Shown piece after piece: positions 6,340 through 16,200 of a DNA stretch of 17,082 nt. The notes beneath the pieces are model-generated. The model was not told where the DNA came from and made no database searches. It worked only from the letters and a program-made list of their open reading frames with translations. Position 1 is the stretch's first letter, and every line of letters begins with the position of its first letter. Origin of the DNA: Kiritimatiellia bacterium (GTDB taxonomy: Bacteria > Verrucomicrobiota > Kiritimatiellia > SLAD01); the NCBI GenBank assembly GCA_007128275.1, contig SKXR01000193.1:1-17082 (forward strand), in the 5' to 3' direction. The position numbers and the translations under genes are program-made.

Positions 6340-7086
6340 ATGATCAATCTATCTCAAGCCCTCCAATTTCCCTTGGCGGACATCATCTTTTCCTTTCATC
6401 AGAGTAATCTGCCCGGAAAAATCATCGTCCTCCTTCTGTTTGTCGGTTCCATTTATGCCTGGTCGATTATGGTGACGAAGTTCATCGAACTGCGCCGCGC
6501 GCGCGATACGTCGCGACGCTTCATGGGGGCGTTTCGAAAGGAGCTGAATCCGCTTGCTGTTTTTCTGCGGCGCCAGAAGTTTACCGATAGTCCGCTCTTC
6601 ACCATCTACGAGAAAGGGTGCGTGACCTTGGGCGCGGAATTGGAGGCGTTGGGGCTGAATTCGGATGACCTCTTCGTGGCGAATTTTTCAGCCGAGAAAC
6701 AGACCTTGAGTCCGCATCAGTTTGAACAGATCCGAAATGAGACAGAGCGCAACGTTTCGGATCAATCGCTTCTGTTGGAGCGGCGCATGGGGATCCTCGC
6801 GACCGCGGTCAATGCGAGTCCTTTCCTCGGCCTGCTCGGCACGGTGTGGGGCGTGATGGAGGCGTTCACCGGGATGGCCATCATCGGAACCGCCACGTTG
6901 TCCGCGGTGGCGCCCGGCATTGCGGCGGCGCTGTTGACGACGGTCATGGGGCTTCTGGTGGCATTGCCCTCGGCCATAGGGTATAATCTACTGGCCGGAC
7001 AAATTGCGGAGTTGCAGGTGCAGACCAGTAATTTCTCGAAAGAATACGTGGACAAGATCGGGACCATGTTCCTGCGCGCGAACTGA
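6340..7086 (+). CDS. tolQ: Tol-Pal system protein TolQ (MotA/TolQ/ExbB family)
   Basis: TolQ forms the inner-membrane proton channel with TolR and powers outer-membrane constriction during division. The 248-residue protein has three membrane segments: about 27-45 (IIVLLLFVGSIYAWSIMV), 151-173 and 187-212. The family signature spans the last two: NASPFLGLLGTVWGVMEAF (158-176), VAPGIAAALLTTVMGLLVALP (189-209) and the conserved IGYN. I chose ATG 6340, preceded by AAAGG at 6325-6329, over a GTG at 6283, since homologues start close to the first amphipathic helix. It is the first gene of the operon behind the 6242-6270 promoter, and tolR follows after 9 nt. ExbB is the alternative name, but tolB and pal downstream settle the assignment. 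Confidence 0.93.
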   Translation: MINLSQALQFPLADIIFSFHQSNLPGKIIVLLLFVGSIYAWSIMVTKFIELRRARDTSRRFMGAFRKELNPLAVFLRRQKFTDSPLFTIYEKGCVTLGAELEALGLNSDDLFVANFSAEKQTLSPHQFEQIRNETERNVSDQSLLLERRMGILATAVNASPFLGLLGTVWGVMEAFTGMAIIGTATLSAVAPGIAAALLTTVMGLLVALPSAIGYNLLAGQIAELQVQTSNFSKEYVDKIGTMFLRAN

Positions 7087-7095
7087 GGTGGATTC

Positions 7096-7506
7096 ATGGC
7101 TAATAGTCCCTCGAACACCACCTTGCGTCAGATCAGCGAAATCAACATGACTCCGCTGATGGACCTGACCTTTATTCTGTTGATCACATTCATCATCACG
7201 TTCCCGTTGATCGAACAGGGAATTCCGATGGACTTGCCGCGCGCGGATGCGGAAGCGCTGGACGACGAGCGGGCCCGTACCATCAGCGTAGACAAGGAAG
7301 GCACGGTGTTTCTGGACGATATCGCCATTTCCATGGAAGCGTTGGCGCGAGACATGCAAATCTTTGCCTCGGCGGATCCGAACGCGACGGTGATGGTGCG
7401 CGCCGACGAGGGGATTGCGTACGGCCGGGTGGTGGAAGTGTTGAAGATTCTCACCGACGCCAACATCGCGCGCATGGCCTTGGTCACGTCGCCGGAGCAG
7501 CAATGA
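7096..7506 (+). CDS. tolR: Tol-Pal system protein TolR (ExbD/TolR family)
   Basis: TolR is the partner of TolQ in the proton-driven motor. The 136 residues have a short cytoplasmic tail and one membrane segment (about 21-39, LMDLTFILLITFIITFPLI) that contains the essential channel aspartate D23 in the family context NMTPLMDLTFILL. A periplasmic domain of about 95 residues follows, with the ISVDKEGTVFLDD strand pair and the typical VMVRADEGIAYGRVVEVL (99-116). GAGGTG at 7085-7090 is well spaced to the ATG and overlaps the tolQ stop. The stop overlaps the next start as ATGA, so tolQ, tolR and the TolA/TonB-like gene should be translationally coupled. Confidence 0.93.
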   Translation: MANSPSNTTLRQISEINMTPLMDLTFILLITFIITFPLIEQGIPMDLPRADAEALDDERARTISVDKEGTVFLDDIAISMEALARDMQIFASADPNATVMVRADEGIAYGRVVEVLKILTDANIARMALVTSPEQQ

Positions 7507-8180
7507 AGCCGACCCTCAGTCGTTTCCAGCGGATCTTCTGGATCACGGCGGGCGTGCATGGGGCGTTGATATTCGTGCTGCTGTTCTATTCCGTCATTCA
7601 GCGTTGGTTGATTCGGAAGTCTCCCCGCGAGGTGGTCACGTTTGTCTCGCTGCACACCCCGGCCCCGCCCGGTCCTGCCGTGGAAGCGGCCGTGGAGGCT
7701 CCTCCCGCGCCTCCGCCCCCGCCCCCGCCGCCGCCGGCCCCGCGTCCGCCGGTGCAACGGAGCACCGAACGGGTGCGGCGCGATCCGCAACCTGCGCCCC
7801 CGCCGGCCCAGCCGCAATTGACGCCCGAACAGATTCGCCAACAACTGGAGCAGGCGGTACCCACGGGTGTCCCCGCCAGCAGTGGTTCGCCGGACAATTT
7901 AGCGTGGTACTATTCCCTGATTCATGAGACGTTGTTTCGGGCGTGGGAACAGCCCGGCTCCGTCTTGCCGGGCACGACGGCGACGGCGCGTATTCGCGTC
8001 CAGCGGGATGGATCCATCACGCGCCGGGATTTGGTGCGGCGTTCGGGCAACAGCGCCATGGACGACTCGGTCATGCGGGCCTTGGAATCGGTATCCCGTC
8101 TGCGTCCATTGCCACGCGAGGTCCAAGGGGCTCATCACGATTTCACCATCGAGTTCGAATTGACGGGGGGCGCGCGTTAG
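7503..8180 (+). CDS. TolA/TonB-like energy transducer
   Basis: By position this protein fills the TolA slot: anchored by TolQR in the inner membrane, crossing the periplasm and contacting TolB, Pal or other partners. The 225 residues show a membrane anchor (about 11-32, IFWITAGVHGALIFVLLFYS), a proline-rich linker with an uninterrupted run of prolines at about 70-78 and more to 105, and a TonB/TolA C-terminal domain (about 133-221). That domain carries WYYSLIHETLFRAWEQP, ARIRVQRDGSITRRDLVRRS and GNSAMDDSVMRALE. Proteobacterial TolA is about twice as long with an Ala/Lys-rich helix; here the linker is TonB-like. The ATG overlaps the tolR stop (ATGA), with GGAG at 7494-7497. The family is clear; whether it acts as TolA only or also as a TonB cannot be told from sequence, so I leave the symbol blank. 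Confidence 0.85.
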   Translation: MKPTLSRFQRIFWITAGVHGALIFVLLFYSVIQRWLIRKSPREVVTFVSLHTPAPPGPAVEAAVEAPPAPPPPPPPPPAPRPPVQRSTERVRRDPQPAPPPAQPQLTPEQIRQQLEQAVPTGVPASSGSPDNLAWYYSLIHETLFRAWEQPGSVLPGTTATARIRVQRDGSITRRDLVRRSGNSAMDDSVMRALESVSRLRPLPREVQGAHHDFTIEFELTGGAR

Positions 8181-8234
8181 CGGAAAAGTAAGGATGCAGT
8201 TCGTATTGAACAGAAACCTCTACATGATTGTCTT

Positions 8235-9473
8235 ATGACCACGATGCCCATTATGAAACGGAACTCTTTGCATCTCGTGTGCCTTGTACTCTTTGCCTGG
8301 ATGGCGTCCGCCCCGATCACGGAAGGGCAGATTCGCATTTCGAAGCCGGCGGGGGAGAAAATTACGATTCAGCTCGCCGGCCTCCGGGCGGGCGACGATG
8401 AAGCGGCTCGATTGTTTACCCAGACGTTGCAGGGCAATTTGAACCGTTCCGGTTGGTTCTCTGTGGTGCGGGCCGGACAGGCGGAGGTCAGTGTCATCGG
8501 TTCCGTCGAACGGCGCAGGGATCAGTTGCACGTCCAGTGCACGGTGACGGGGGTCGGAAACCGCCAGCAATATCTTAGCAAAAGCTATCGGCATACCGCC
8601 AGCGATGCGCGCCGCCTTGCGCACACCGTGGCTGATGAAATCGTGGAGGCGGTGACGGGGCGGAAAGGGATTGCCTCGACGCGAATCGTGTTGGTCGGCG
8701 TAAAGGACAATGCGAAAGAGCTGTTCCTGTGCGATGCGGACGGCGGGAACCTCATGCAGTTGACGCATGACCGGAATATTGCCGTGCGACCGCGCTGGGG
8801 GCCGACCTCCAAACAGTTGACGTACACGGCTTATCTCCAGCGGTTTCCGGACGTGTTTCTCGTCGATCTGGACAGCGGCAACCGCACGGCGGTGGCGAAC
8901 TACAGCGGTTTGAATTCCGGCGGTGTCCTTTCGCCCGACGGGCAGGACATGGCGGTGGTGTTGTCCAAAGACGGGAATCCGGAGTTGTACATCAAGAATC
9001 TGCGTTCCGGACGATTGACGCGACTGACCAACACGCCGCGCGCAAACGAGGCCAGTCCGTCCTGGTCGCCGGACGGACGCCAAATCGTCTATGTATCCGA
9101 TCAGGCGGGCCGTCCGCAATTGTACATTATATCCCGGGACGGCGGGGCGCCCCGCCGGGTGACCAGCCGGGGGTCCGAGAATGTGGCTCCGGATTGGGGG
9201 CCCAACGGGCTGATCGCCTTTGCCAGCCGGGTAGGGGGGCGCTATCAGATCGCCATCATGGATCCGCAAACCGAACAGGTCCGCTATCTGGACACACCGG
9301 ATTACGCCGACTACGAAGATCCGTCCTGGGCGCCCAATGGACGACATCTGGTCTGTGCCCGACGCGAGAATTTTCGATCTTCAATCTATGTTCTTGACAC
9401 AATGGGAGACGCTCCTCTACGTTTGACGCACCAAGGTGGAGATTGGTACTCTCCTGCATGGTCCCCGGAATAA
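8235..9473 (+). CDS. tolB: Periplasmic beta-propeller protein TolB
   Basis: TolB is the periplasmic propeller that links Pal to the TolQRA motor. The 412-residue frame opens with a signal peptide (hydrophobic LHLVCLVLFAWMASA, cleavage probably near residues 26-31). The TolB N-terminal domain follows (about 40-140: ITIQLAGLR, LNRSGWFSVVRAGQAEV, HTVADEIVEAVTGRKG). Then come propeller blades with the PD40-type pattern: ADGGNLMQLTHDR, SPSWSPDGRQIVYVSDQ (275-291), DGGAPRRVTSRGSENVAPDW, EDPSWAPNGRHLVCAR and the closing YSPAWSPE. No Shine-Dalgarno precedes ATG 8235. In-frame ATGs at 8244 and 8253 are alternatives, and 8253 gives a more standard signal peptide (MKRNSLHLVCLV). It lies 54 nt after the TolA-like gene and 46 nt before pal. 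Confidence 0.94.
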   Translation: MTTMPIMKRNSLHLVCLVLFAWMASAPITEGQIRISKPAGEKITIQLAGLRAGDDEAARLFTQTLQGNLNRSGWFSVVRAGQAEVSVIGSVERRRDQLHVQCTVTGVGNRQQYLSKSYRHTASDARRLAHTVADEIVEAVTGRKGIASTRIVLVGVKDNAKELFLCDADGGNLMQLTHDRNIAVRPRWGPTSKQLTYTAYLQRFPDVFLVDLDSGNRTAVANYSGLNSGGVLSPDGQDMAVVLSKDGNPELYIKNLRSGRLTRLTNTPRANEASPSWSPDGRQIVYVSDQAGRPQLYIISRDGGAPRRVTSRGSENVAPDWGPNGLIAFASRVGGRYQIAIMDPQTEQVRYLDTPDYADYEDPSWAPNGRHLVCARRENFRSSIYVLDTMGDAPLRLTHQGGDWYSPAWSPE

Positions 9474-9519
9474 GCCGGACAACTCTCACAACCAAGTACA
9501 ACGAGGGTAAGTATCTGAT

Positions 9520-10044
9520 ATGCGTATGGTAAGAATAGTATTCATGATTGTGGTCGGCGTGGCCGTGGGCCTCGGGGTAACGGGTTGCAAGAAACGCGGA
9601 GCGGCCCAAACCGGTCCCGGCGGTGTTTCGCCCATCGGGGGCGTGCATGGCGACAGCATTTATGGCGAAGGACTCGGTCCTCGCTTCGGGATGGACGGGG
9701 ACTACATCGAAGGTCAGTTCCAGCCCGTCTACTATGCGTATGACAGTGCGCAAGTCAGTGCAGCCGAGCGGGGCAAGTTGGAAGAGGTGGCGGAATATCT
9801 GCGTCGCAATCCAGGCGCCAACATCATCGTAGAAGGTCATTGCGATGAGCGAGGCAGCCGCGAATACAACCTTTCACTCGGTGAACGGCGCGCCTTGGCG
9901 GCTCGTGCCTATCTGGTCGGGCTGGGTATCGACGGGTCGCGCATTCAAACGCGCAGCTACGGTTCGGAACGTCCTGCCGCCTTCGGGCATAACGAAGAAG
10001 CGTGGCGCCAAAACCGCCGCGCTGAATTCGTCGTGACACAATAA
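9520..10044 (+). CDS. pal: Peptidoglycan-associated lipoprotein Pal
   Basis: Pal is an outer-membrane lipoprotein that binds peptidoglycan and is moved by the Tol motor to the division site. The 174 residues begin with a lipoprotein signal peptide ending in VTGC, making C23 the lipidated residue. K24 at position +2 does not resemble an inner-membrane retention signal. A low-complexity Gly-rich linker (about 27-65) follows. The OmpA-like peptidoglycan-binding domain then includes IIVEGHCDERGSREYNLSLG (102-121), RRALAARAYLVGLGI, RSYGSERP and EEAWRQNRRAEFVV. D109 and R124 fall in the region known to contact meso-diaminopimelate in this family. GAGGG at 9503-9507 is a rather distant ribosome-binding site. 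It is the last gene of the operon, closed by the terminator at 10069-10110. No cpoB/ybgF gene follows. Confidence 0.96.
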   Translation: MRMVRIVFMIVVGVAVGLGVTGCKKRGAAQTGPGGVSPIGGVHGDSIYGEGLGPRFGMDGDYIEGQFQPVYYAYDSAQVSAAERGKLEEVAEYLRRNPGANIIVEGHCDERGSREYNLSLGERRALAARAYLVGLGIDGSRIQTRSYGSERPAAFGHNEEAWRQNRRAEFVVTQ

Positions 10045-10068
10045 GTCTCTCGCAAATTGATCGAATTT

Positions 10069-10110
10069 AGCAACGAGCCTCTCCCGGGCGGGGGAGGCTC
10101 GTTGCTTTTT
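10069..10110 (+). terminator. Intrinsic terminator of the tol-pal operon
   Basis: AGCAACGAGCCTCTCCC (10069-10085) pairs with GGGGGAGGCTCGTTGCT (10090-10106) across a GGGC loop. The 17-bp stem has only one G-U wobble and is followed by five T residues (10106-10110). It starts 24 nt after the pal stop. This is a textbook Rho-independent terminator and separates the Tol-Pal operon from the giant gene downstream. Confidence 0.93.
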
Positions 10111-10276
10111 ATCTATTTTTGATCTTTTCGGAGCTTGACTATTTCCGGTGGTCTTGGCAATTTCCGCCTCATAAAAGCGGAATCTTCAGACTCTTCAGGT
10201 CAGCATCAGCGTCCCTTGGCCGGGAACCGCTTCTTTCATTCCTTCCACCCGGACTCTTAAACTGATGGGGCAGTGT

Positions 10277-13200
10277 ATGCACACACGGCGCTTGTTCCTG
10301 AATTGTCGGCCCGCAGGCATAGTGGTTTCGCTGATGCTTGCTCTGTTCATATCCCCGATCCGGGCGTCGGGCGGCAACCCGATCGAGTGGATTCCGTTGG
10401 GCGGGCTCGCCCTTCACCCGCCGGGCGCCTCCATCAATGCCGTCGTTCATCACAACGGGAACACCTACATCGGCGGCATATTCTCAAGTGTGAACGGGGT
10501 GAAGGCACATAATGTGGCCCGATGGGACGGAACCAACTGGTTCTCGCTGGGCCAAGCGGTGATGAACGATCGTTATTACAACGATTTCAATAACAAATGG
10601 GAGGATTCGGGTTCGGTGGTGCATGCGTTAGCCATCGATCACCACGGACATCTGATAGTGGGCGGAACCTTTGCCTCGGTGGGTGGTGTGACGGCATGGA
10701 ACATCGCCCGATGGAGCGGCTCCGCCTGGTTTGCTTTCCCCGGGCAGGGTTTTCCTGCCGAGGGGAAAGAGTGGGTGCCTTGGAATTACCAAAATGTGTA
10801 TGCGATCGTGCGGAACGGCAACGATCTGTATGTGGGCGGCAACCTTTTTAAAGCGGGCATGGTTCCCGTGCAAAATGTGGCCCGCTTCTCCAACGGACAG
10901 TGGATGAATCCGGGAGGGGGGCTCCGAGGGCACGTGCTTGCGCTGGCGTCCTCAGGGCAGTTTATCTTTGCCGGCGGAGAGTTTACAACCAATTCGGCCG
11001 GTTTGCCCGCGCGTCATCTGGCCGGGTATTACCCGGCGATCCCCAGTGAGCGCTGGGAGCAAGTGGGCGGCGGAGTGAACGGGCGGGTCCGCAGCCTGGT
11101 AGCTTCGGGCACTTCACATGTATACGTCGGGGGTGATTTTACCTCGCCGGGTCAGCGCATCGCTCGTTTGCAGGTCTCGATAGGACAATTGGATAGTTAC
11201 GCCCCCGGGATTGCGGAAGGTTCAGTACGCGCGTTGGAACTCGACAGCCAGGGCCGCTTGATCGCGGCGGGGACTTTCACCAACGCGAGCGGACTGGCCG
11301 TGAACGGGATCGCGCAATGGATGGGCGACGGCTGGTTGCCGATGCGGTCGGGTATGCAAGGCGGTGAGGTGCGCGCACTAACGACCAATCAGGCAGGGCG
11401 CATCATTGCGGCAGGAACATTCAGCACGGGCGGCGGCCTGCCCACGGGTCCGCTGGCGGTGTTCGATCGTTACTGGGCACCGCTTTCGCGCCCCAATCCG
11501 TCCAATGGCCGGATTAACGCGATTCTTGTGGATGCGCCCAATAACCAAGTCTTTGTGGGTGGGGAATTTTCGCAGATCGGCGGTATCGCCGCCAACAGCT
11601 TGGCGCGCTGGGACGGTCAGCGCTGGCATGCCATGCATTCCGGCGTACAGATCGTCTCCGGCAACTCGGTCACGCAGGGCGTGGTACATGCAATCACGCG
11701 AGGCTTTCGTGGTGAGCTGATGATCGGCGGACGCTTCAATCGTGCCGGTGGCCGAACCTCCCACGCTATCGCCCGATGGCGTAACCATACGTGGCCGAGC
11801 ACGGCGTCCGAAGCGCTGGCGCCCGACTCGGGGCACACCAGCACCGTCCACACACTGTTTTGGGCGCCCAACGAGAATGTGTATTACGTGGGAGGCGCCT
11901 TCCGGCCTAACAACAATTCCCGGAACCTGATGCGGTATTATCCGGAAGATAATTACATGAGTTTTGTGCGTTACTTGCTACACACGGGTGGCTATGGCAC
12001 CGGGATGAACGCTCCGGTGTACGCGCTGAACCAATCACCCGTGGATCAGATTATACAGGTTGGCGGGGTGTTTAGCCACTTCACCGGCATATCTTCGGAG
12101 ACTCGCAACCTCGTGCGTTATTGGCCGAGCGGTTCGGAAGGATTTATTCAGGCCGTGCCATCGAAATACGCCGAGACCGAAGGGGTGTATGCCATCCATA
12201 TGGACGGGAACGACATGATGTTCGGCACGCGCGGCTGGCCGGGACTCGCCCGGTCAACCAGCCTGGGTCCGTCATCCGGCACGTGGGTGGATCGCTACGA
12301 TTTCTGGGAGCCGGTTGGTTCCGGATTGAGCAATTTCAATGGGACCGCCCAGACATGGGCCATCACGCCCGATCCGCGCGGCGGGTTCATCATCGGCGGC
12401 GAGTTCTCTCATGCAGGCGACGTTCCGGCCAGTCGCCTTGCGCGATGGGACGGCTCCTCCTGGTCCGCCATCGGCACGGGCACCCGCACGGGCGTCGTGC
12501 GCGCGGTCGCGTTCGATCCCGAGCAACGCCTGTTGGTGGGCGGTCATTTCTCCGTGTTCGAGGGCGGCGACCACGAATTGCACAAGCGCTCGGACGGTAT
12601 CGTGGTGGCGCTGCACATCGGGCCTCTCCTCGATGTGGTGGGTATCAACGGCGCAGTGATTGCCTCCGGCGATACCATTTCCGTGGATAAGGGGACGGAT
12701 TTTGAGGATGTTATGCCGATCGGCAACTCGCTGACACGCACATTCCGCGTCATGAACCTCGGCACCGAAGATCTATCCATTACCAATGCCTATTTTACCG
12801 GCCCGGGCGCCGCCGCGTTTTCGCGGTCGGCCCTGCCGTCGCTTGTTCCATACAACGGCATCGATTCTTTCACCATCACCTTCACCCCGCTTGAGCTGCC
12901 GGCAATCTACGAGGCGACGCTGGTGATTCAGTCGACGGCCGGATACGACTATCATGTGCCGGTGCGCGGTTCGGCGGGATGCAAATACATCAAGACCTCG
13001 CAGAACACGCCCCTGGGCGATATCACCCCGAGCGGCAACATTCCGGTAATCACCGGATCCAACCAGACGTTTACGATGTTCAGCACCCACAACCGGTTGC
13101 CGTACACCACCATCGACGGAGCGCATTCCGGCATTCTTTACACCCACACCTTCACCAACGTCGTCCACAACGATCATCGGCTGCATGTGGACTTCAATGT

Positions 13201-16200
13201 CGACACCTTTATTTCGGGGATCATCGTGACCCAACGTTCGGTGGTGACGCACGATAAGTACGTGGACATCCGCTATAATCTTATCGATATGGACAACACG
13301 CCGAACCATATCTCGATGATGATTTCCACCAACGGCGGCCTGTCGTTTGATCTCACTCCCCAGTCGCTCGTCGGCGACATCGGCGCAGGCATTGAGCCGG
13401 GCAACAACAAGCATATCATTTGGTTGGCGCATCAGGATTGGGACGGTGAATACAGCGAAGAGGCCATTGTCCGTCTGGTCGGGGTCGATGACAACGGCGA
13501 AGCTATTGGCGATTCCATCATGCTGAAGCTCGACACGGAATATGGGGTACGCCCGCGCATCCAAAATTTACGCGGTCTCGATACGCATTTCGGGCAGGCG
13601 GACTACTTTGACCGGGGCAAGGCGGCTGTGTTTCTCAACGGCATTCGCCATGCGTACGGAGTCGGAACGGAATTCACGGTGCCGATGCGTGTGGTGGTGG
13701 ATTGGCGCGGTACCGGCGAGGGCAATGTCGAATGGCTGGTCAACGGCCATGTCGATCGTACGTCCGGCGCAAACGCGCAGCAGAGCTTTTCCGTCTCCGA
13801 CCGATTCGGTGTCGGCGGCCGACTGGAAGCGCGCGCCACCGGCGCGAACGGGGGGAAGTCCGTGTTGCACCGGGCCAATTTTGACATCGTGAAGCCGCCG
13901 AAACTTTGGACCCGCTACACCGCCACCGCGCCGTTTGCGGGCAACAAGACCTATCGTTTTCTTCAACCGTCGTTTTCGATGAACAAGCAAGGCTCCGACA
14001 CGATTCCCTCGAAATCGCCTTCTGGAAAAGACATGCCCGGTGGCGGGAACAACAAGTACGAGAATCCCATGTCCTTCAATGTGTCGGGCGAAGTGGACCT
14101 CGAGGGAAGCGGCAAGCTCGGCGCGTCCATGAGCCGGGAATGGGAGTTCTCCGCCATCAAGGTCACCCCGAGTGTGGGCGGCGGTGTCTCGTTCGATTAC
14201 GAATTCGACGAAACGGACTGGCTCTATGGTGGATACTTCAGCCTCGGATTATCGATTGCCAAGGAGAGCCAGCCCAAATACCTGACGCTTAAGCCGCCGC
14301 TGTACGGCAAGCTGGGCGCCAAGGTCGAAGTGAGCGGCACCATTTTCTTCGACGAGTATTTCGATCCCATGTGGGGGGCCACCGAAATTCAAATCACACC
14401 GGGCTTCTGGGGCACACTGGGAGCGGGCCTGGCCGATTTCGCCAATGTCGAAGGCTCGTTGGGCCTCGATATTCCGAACACGTTCCAGATTGAGCCGTTT
14501 GAGTACGATTTGTCCCTGGAACTGAACGCTTCCATTCGCGCCAACATACTGGCGTGGTCGGTGGATATCTGGAGCGAGCGTTGGCCGTTCCAGATCTATA
14601 AGTACCCCAGCGACTCGTTCTCGGAAAGTGTCGCCCAGTCAGTGGACGCCGCGAGCCGGAATTTGGTGGAACTGAAACCCGCTGAATTCACCTTGATGCG
14701 TCGCGATTACCTGCGCACGAAAGGCGATGGCCGCCAATTGTATAATCGGGTGGCGAGCCGCGACGGGCGCGTGCTGGACGATAAGGTGGGGCGGTCGGCC
14801 CGCATGCCGTCTTCCGAGAACGAACAATTTCTGCAACCAGACGGATTCCCGTATTCCGAGCCCGCATTGGCCGTGGCCGGCGATGAACGTATCCTGCTGT
14901 GGATCACGGATACCGGGGACCGCATCGGCCAGAACATGAACGCGCTGGCTTGGTCGCGCTGGAACGGGACGACCTACGCGTATCAAGGGCTAGTTTGGGA
15001 CGACGGCACCGGCGACAGCAAGCCGCAACTCGGACTGCTGCCCGGCGGGCAAGCCCTTGCCGCATGGCAGAACGGCGGCTATGTGCTTTCTTCCACGTCC
15101 CACTTGGCCGAAGCGCTTTCCTCCCTCGAAATCGCGGTGGGCCATTTCGACGGAACCGACTGGCAGTCCTTTAATCTGACGACCAACAACGTGATGGACC
15201 GGAACCCGCGCTTAAGCGTCGCGGCGAACGGAACCGCGTTATTGACGTGGCAACGCAACGACAGCGTACTGGACGAAGAATCCCTCATCATGTCCGGTGT
15301 AGACACGCTGATGTCCGCTTTCTGGAACGGTACCACGTGGTCCGCCCCGCAGGCGGTTGCGCCTTCTGCCGGACTGGTCGTCGGCGCTTCGCTCGTGTGG
15401 AACGGAAACGTGGGGTATCTCTTTGTCGCGCTGGACGCCGATCGCGATATCGCGACGGATTTCGATCAGGAAATCTATCGTGCGACGTATTCCGGTGGGT
15501 CGTGGGGATCGCTCACGCGCGTGACGGTCAACGACGTGCAGGACACGCAACCACAAGCCGTCTTCGACTATAACGGCGATCTGCTCGTTGTCTGGTTTCA
15601 GGAAGGAAAGATGGTGTCCAGTACGTCGCCATCGCTGACCAGCCCGGTGGTCATTGGCGACGCGGGCAAGACGACCTCTGCAATGGACTTCCGGCTTATT
15701 ACCGGACCGCAGGGCGAGATTTCCGTGATCTGGACCGACACCACCGATGAGCCGTTCTTCCAGAACCCGGTCATCCTGAACTACGACCGCGCCTTCAATC
15801 GTTGGAGCTTGCCGGTACCGCTCCTTAACGACAGCGCCTTTGAGCGTTCGTTCAGCGGCGCGTTCACCACCAACGGCGCCATCGCGCTGGTGTACAACAA
15901 AGTTGAAGTGCACTTTAACGAAAACAACGTGGTCACCAACATGGGGCCGGTCACGGCGCTGGCGGCGCTGGAATATCAGATCGGGCGCGACATCGCCGTG
16001 TTCGCCAAAGACATTCGCCTGCTGAACTGGACGAATTCGACGCAGGAAATCACGGCCGTACAGCCGGGTATGACGGCGTTGGTGGAAGTGGTGTTTCGCA
16101 ACGTCGGCGAGTTGGCCGTCACGGGCGCGTGGGCCCGCGTCTATCGCGGCGACCCGGCGGCGGGCGGCGTACTCCTGAATCAGGGCCGAATCGATACATC

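Noticed and set aside
8220..9347. 375-codon open frame on the minus strand
   Set aside because: It is fully antisense to tolB, which has unmistakable propeller motifs and operon context; no family resemblance in the antisense product.
10135..10163. Possible promoter for the giant gene (TTGACT, 17 bp, CAATTT)
   Set aside because: The -10 match is poor (two of six), so I do not call it, although some promoter must lie between the terminator and 10277.
12121..13564. Plus-strand 189-codon and minus-strand 263-codon frames within the giant gene
   Set aside because: The sense frame is continuous through this stretch and encodes propeller repeats and a choice-of-anchor-D-like domain; the others show no start context or domains.
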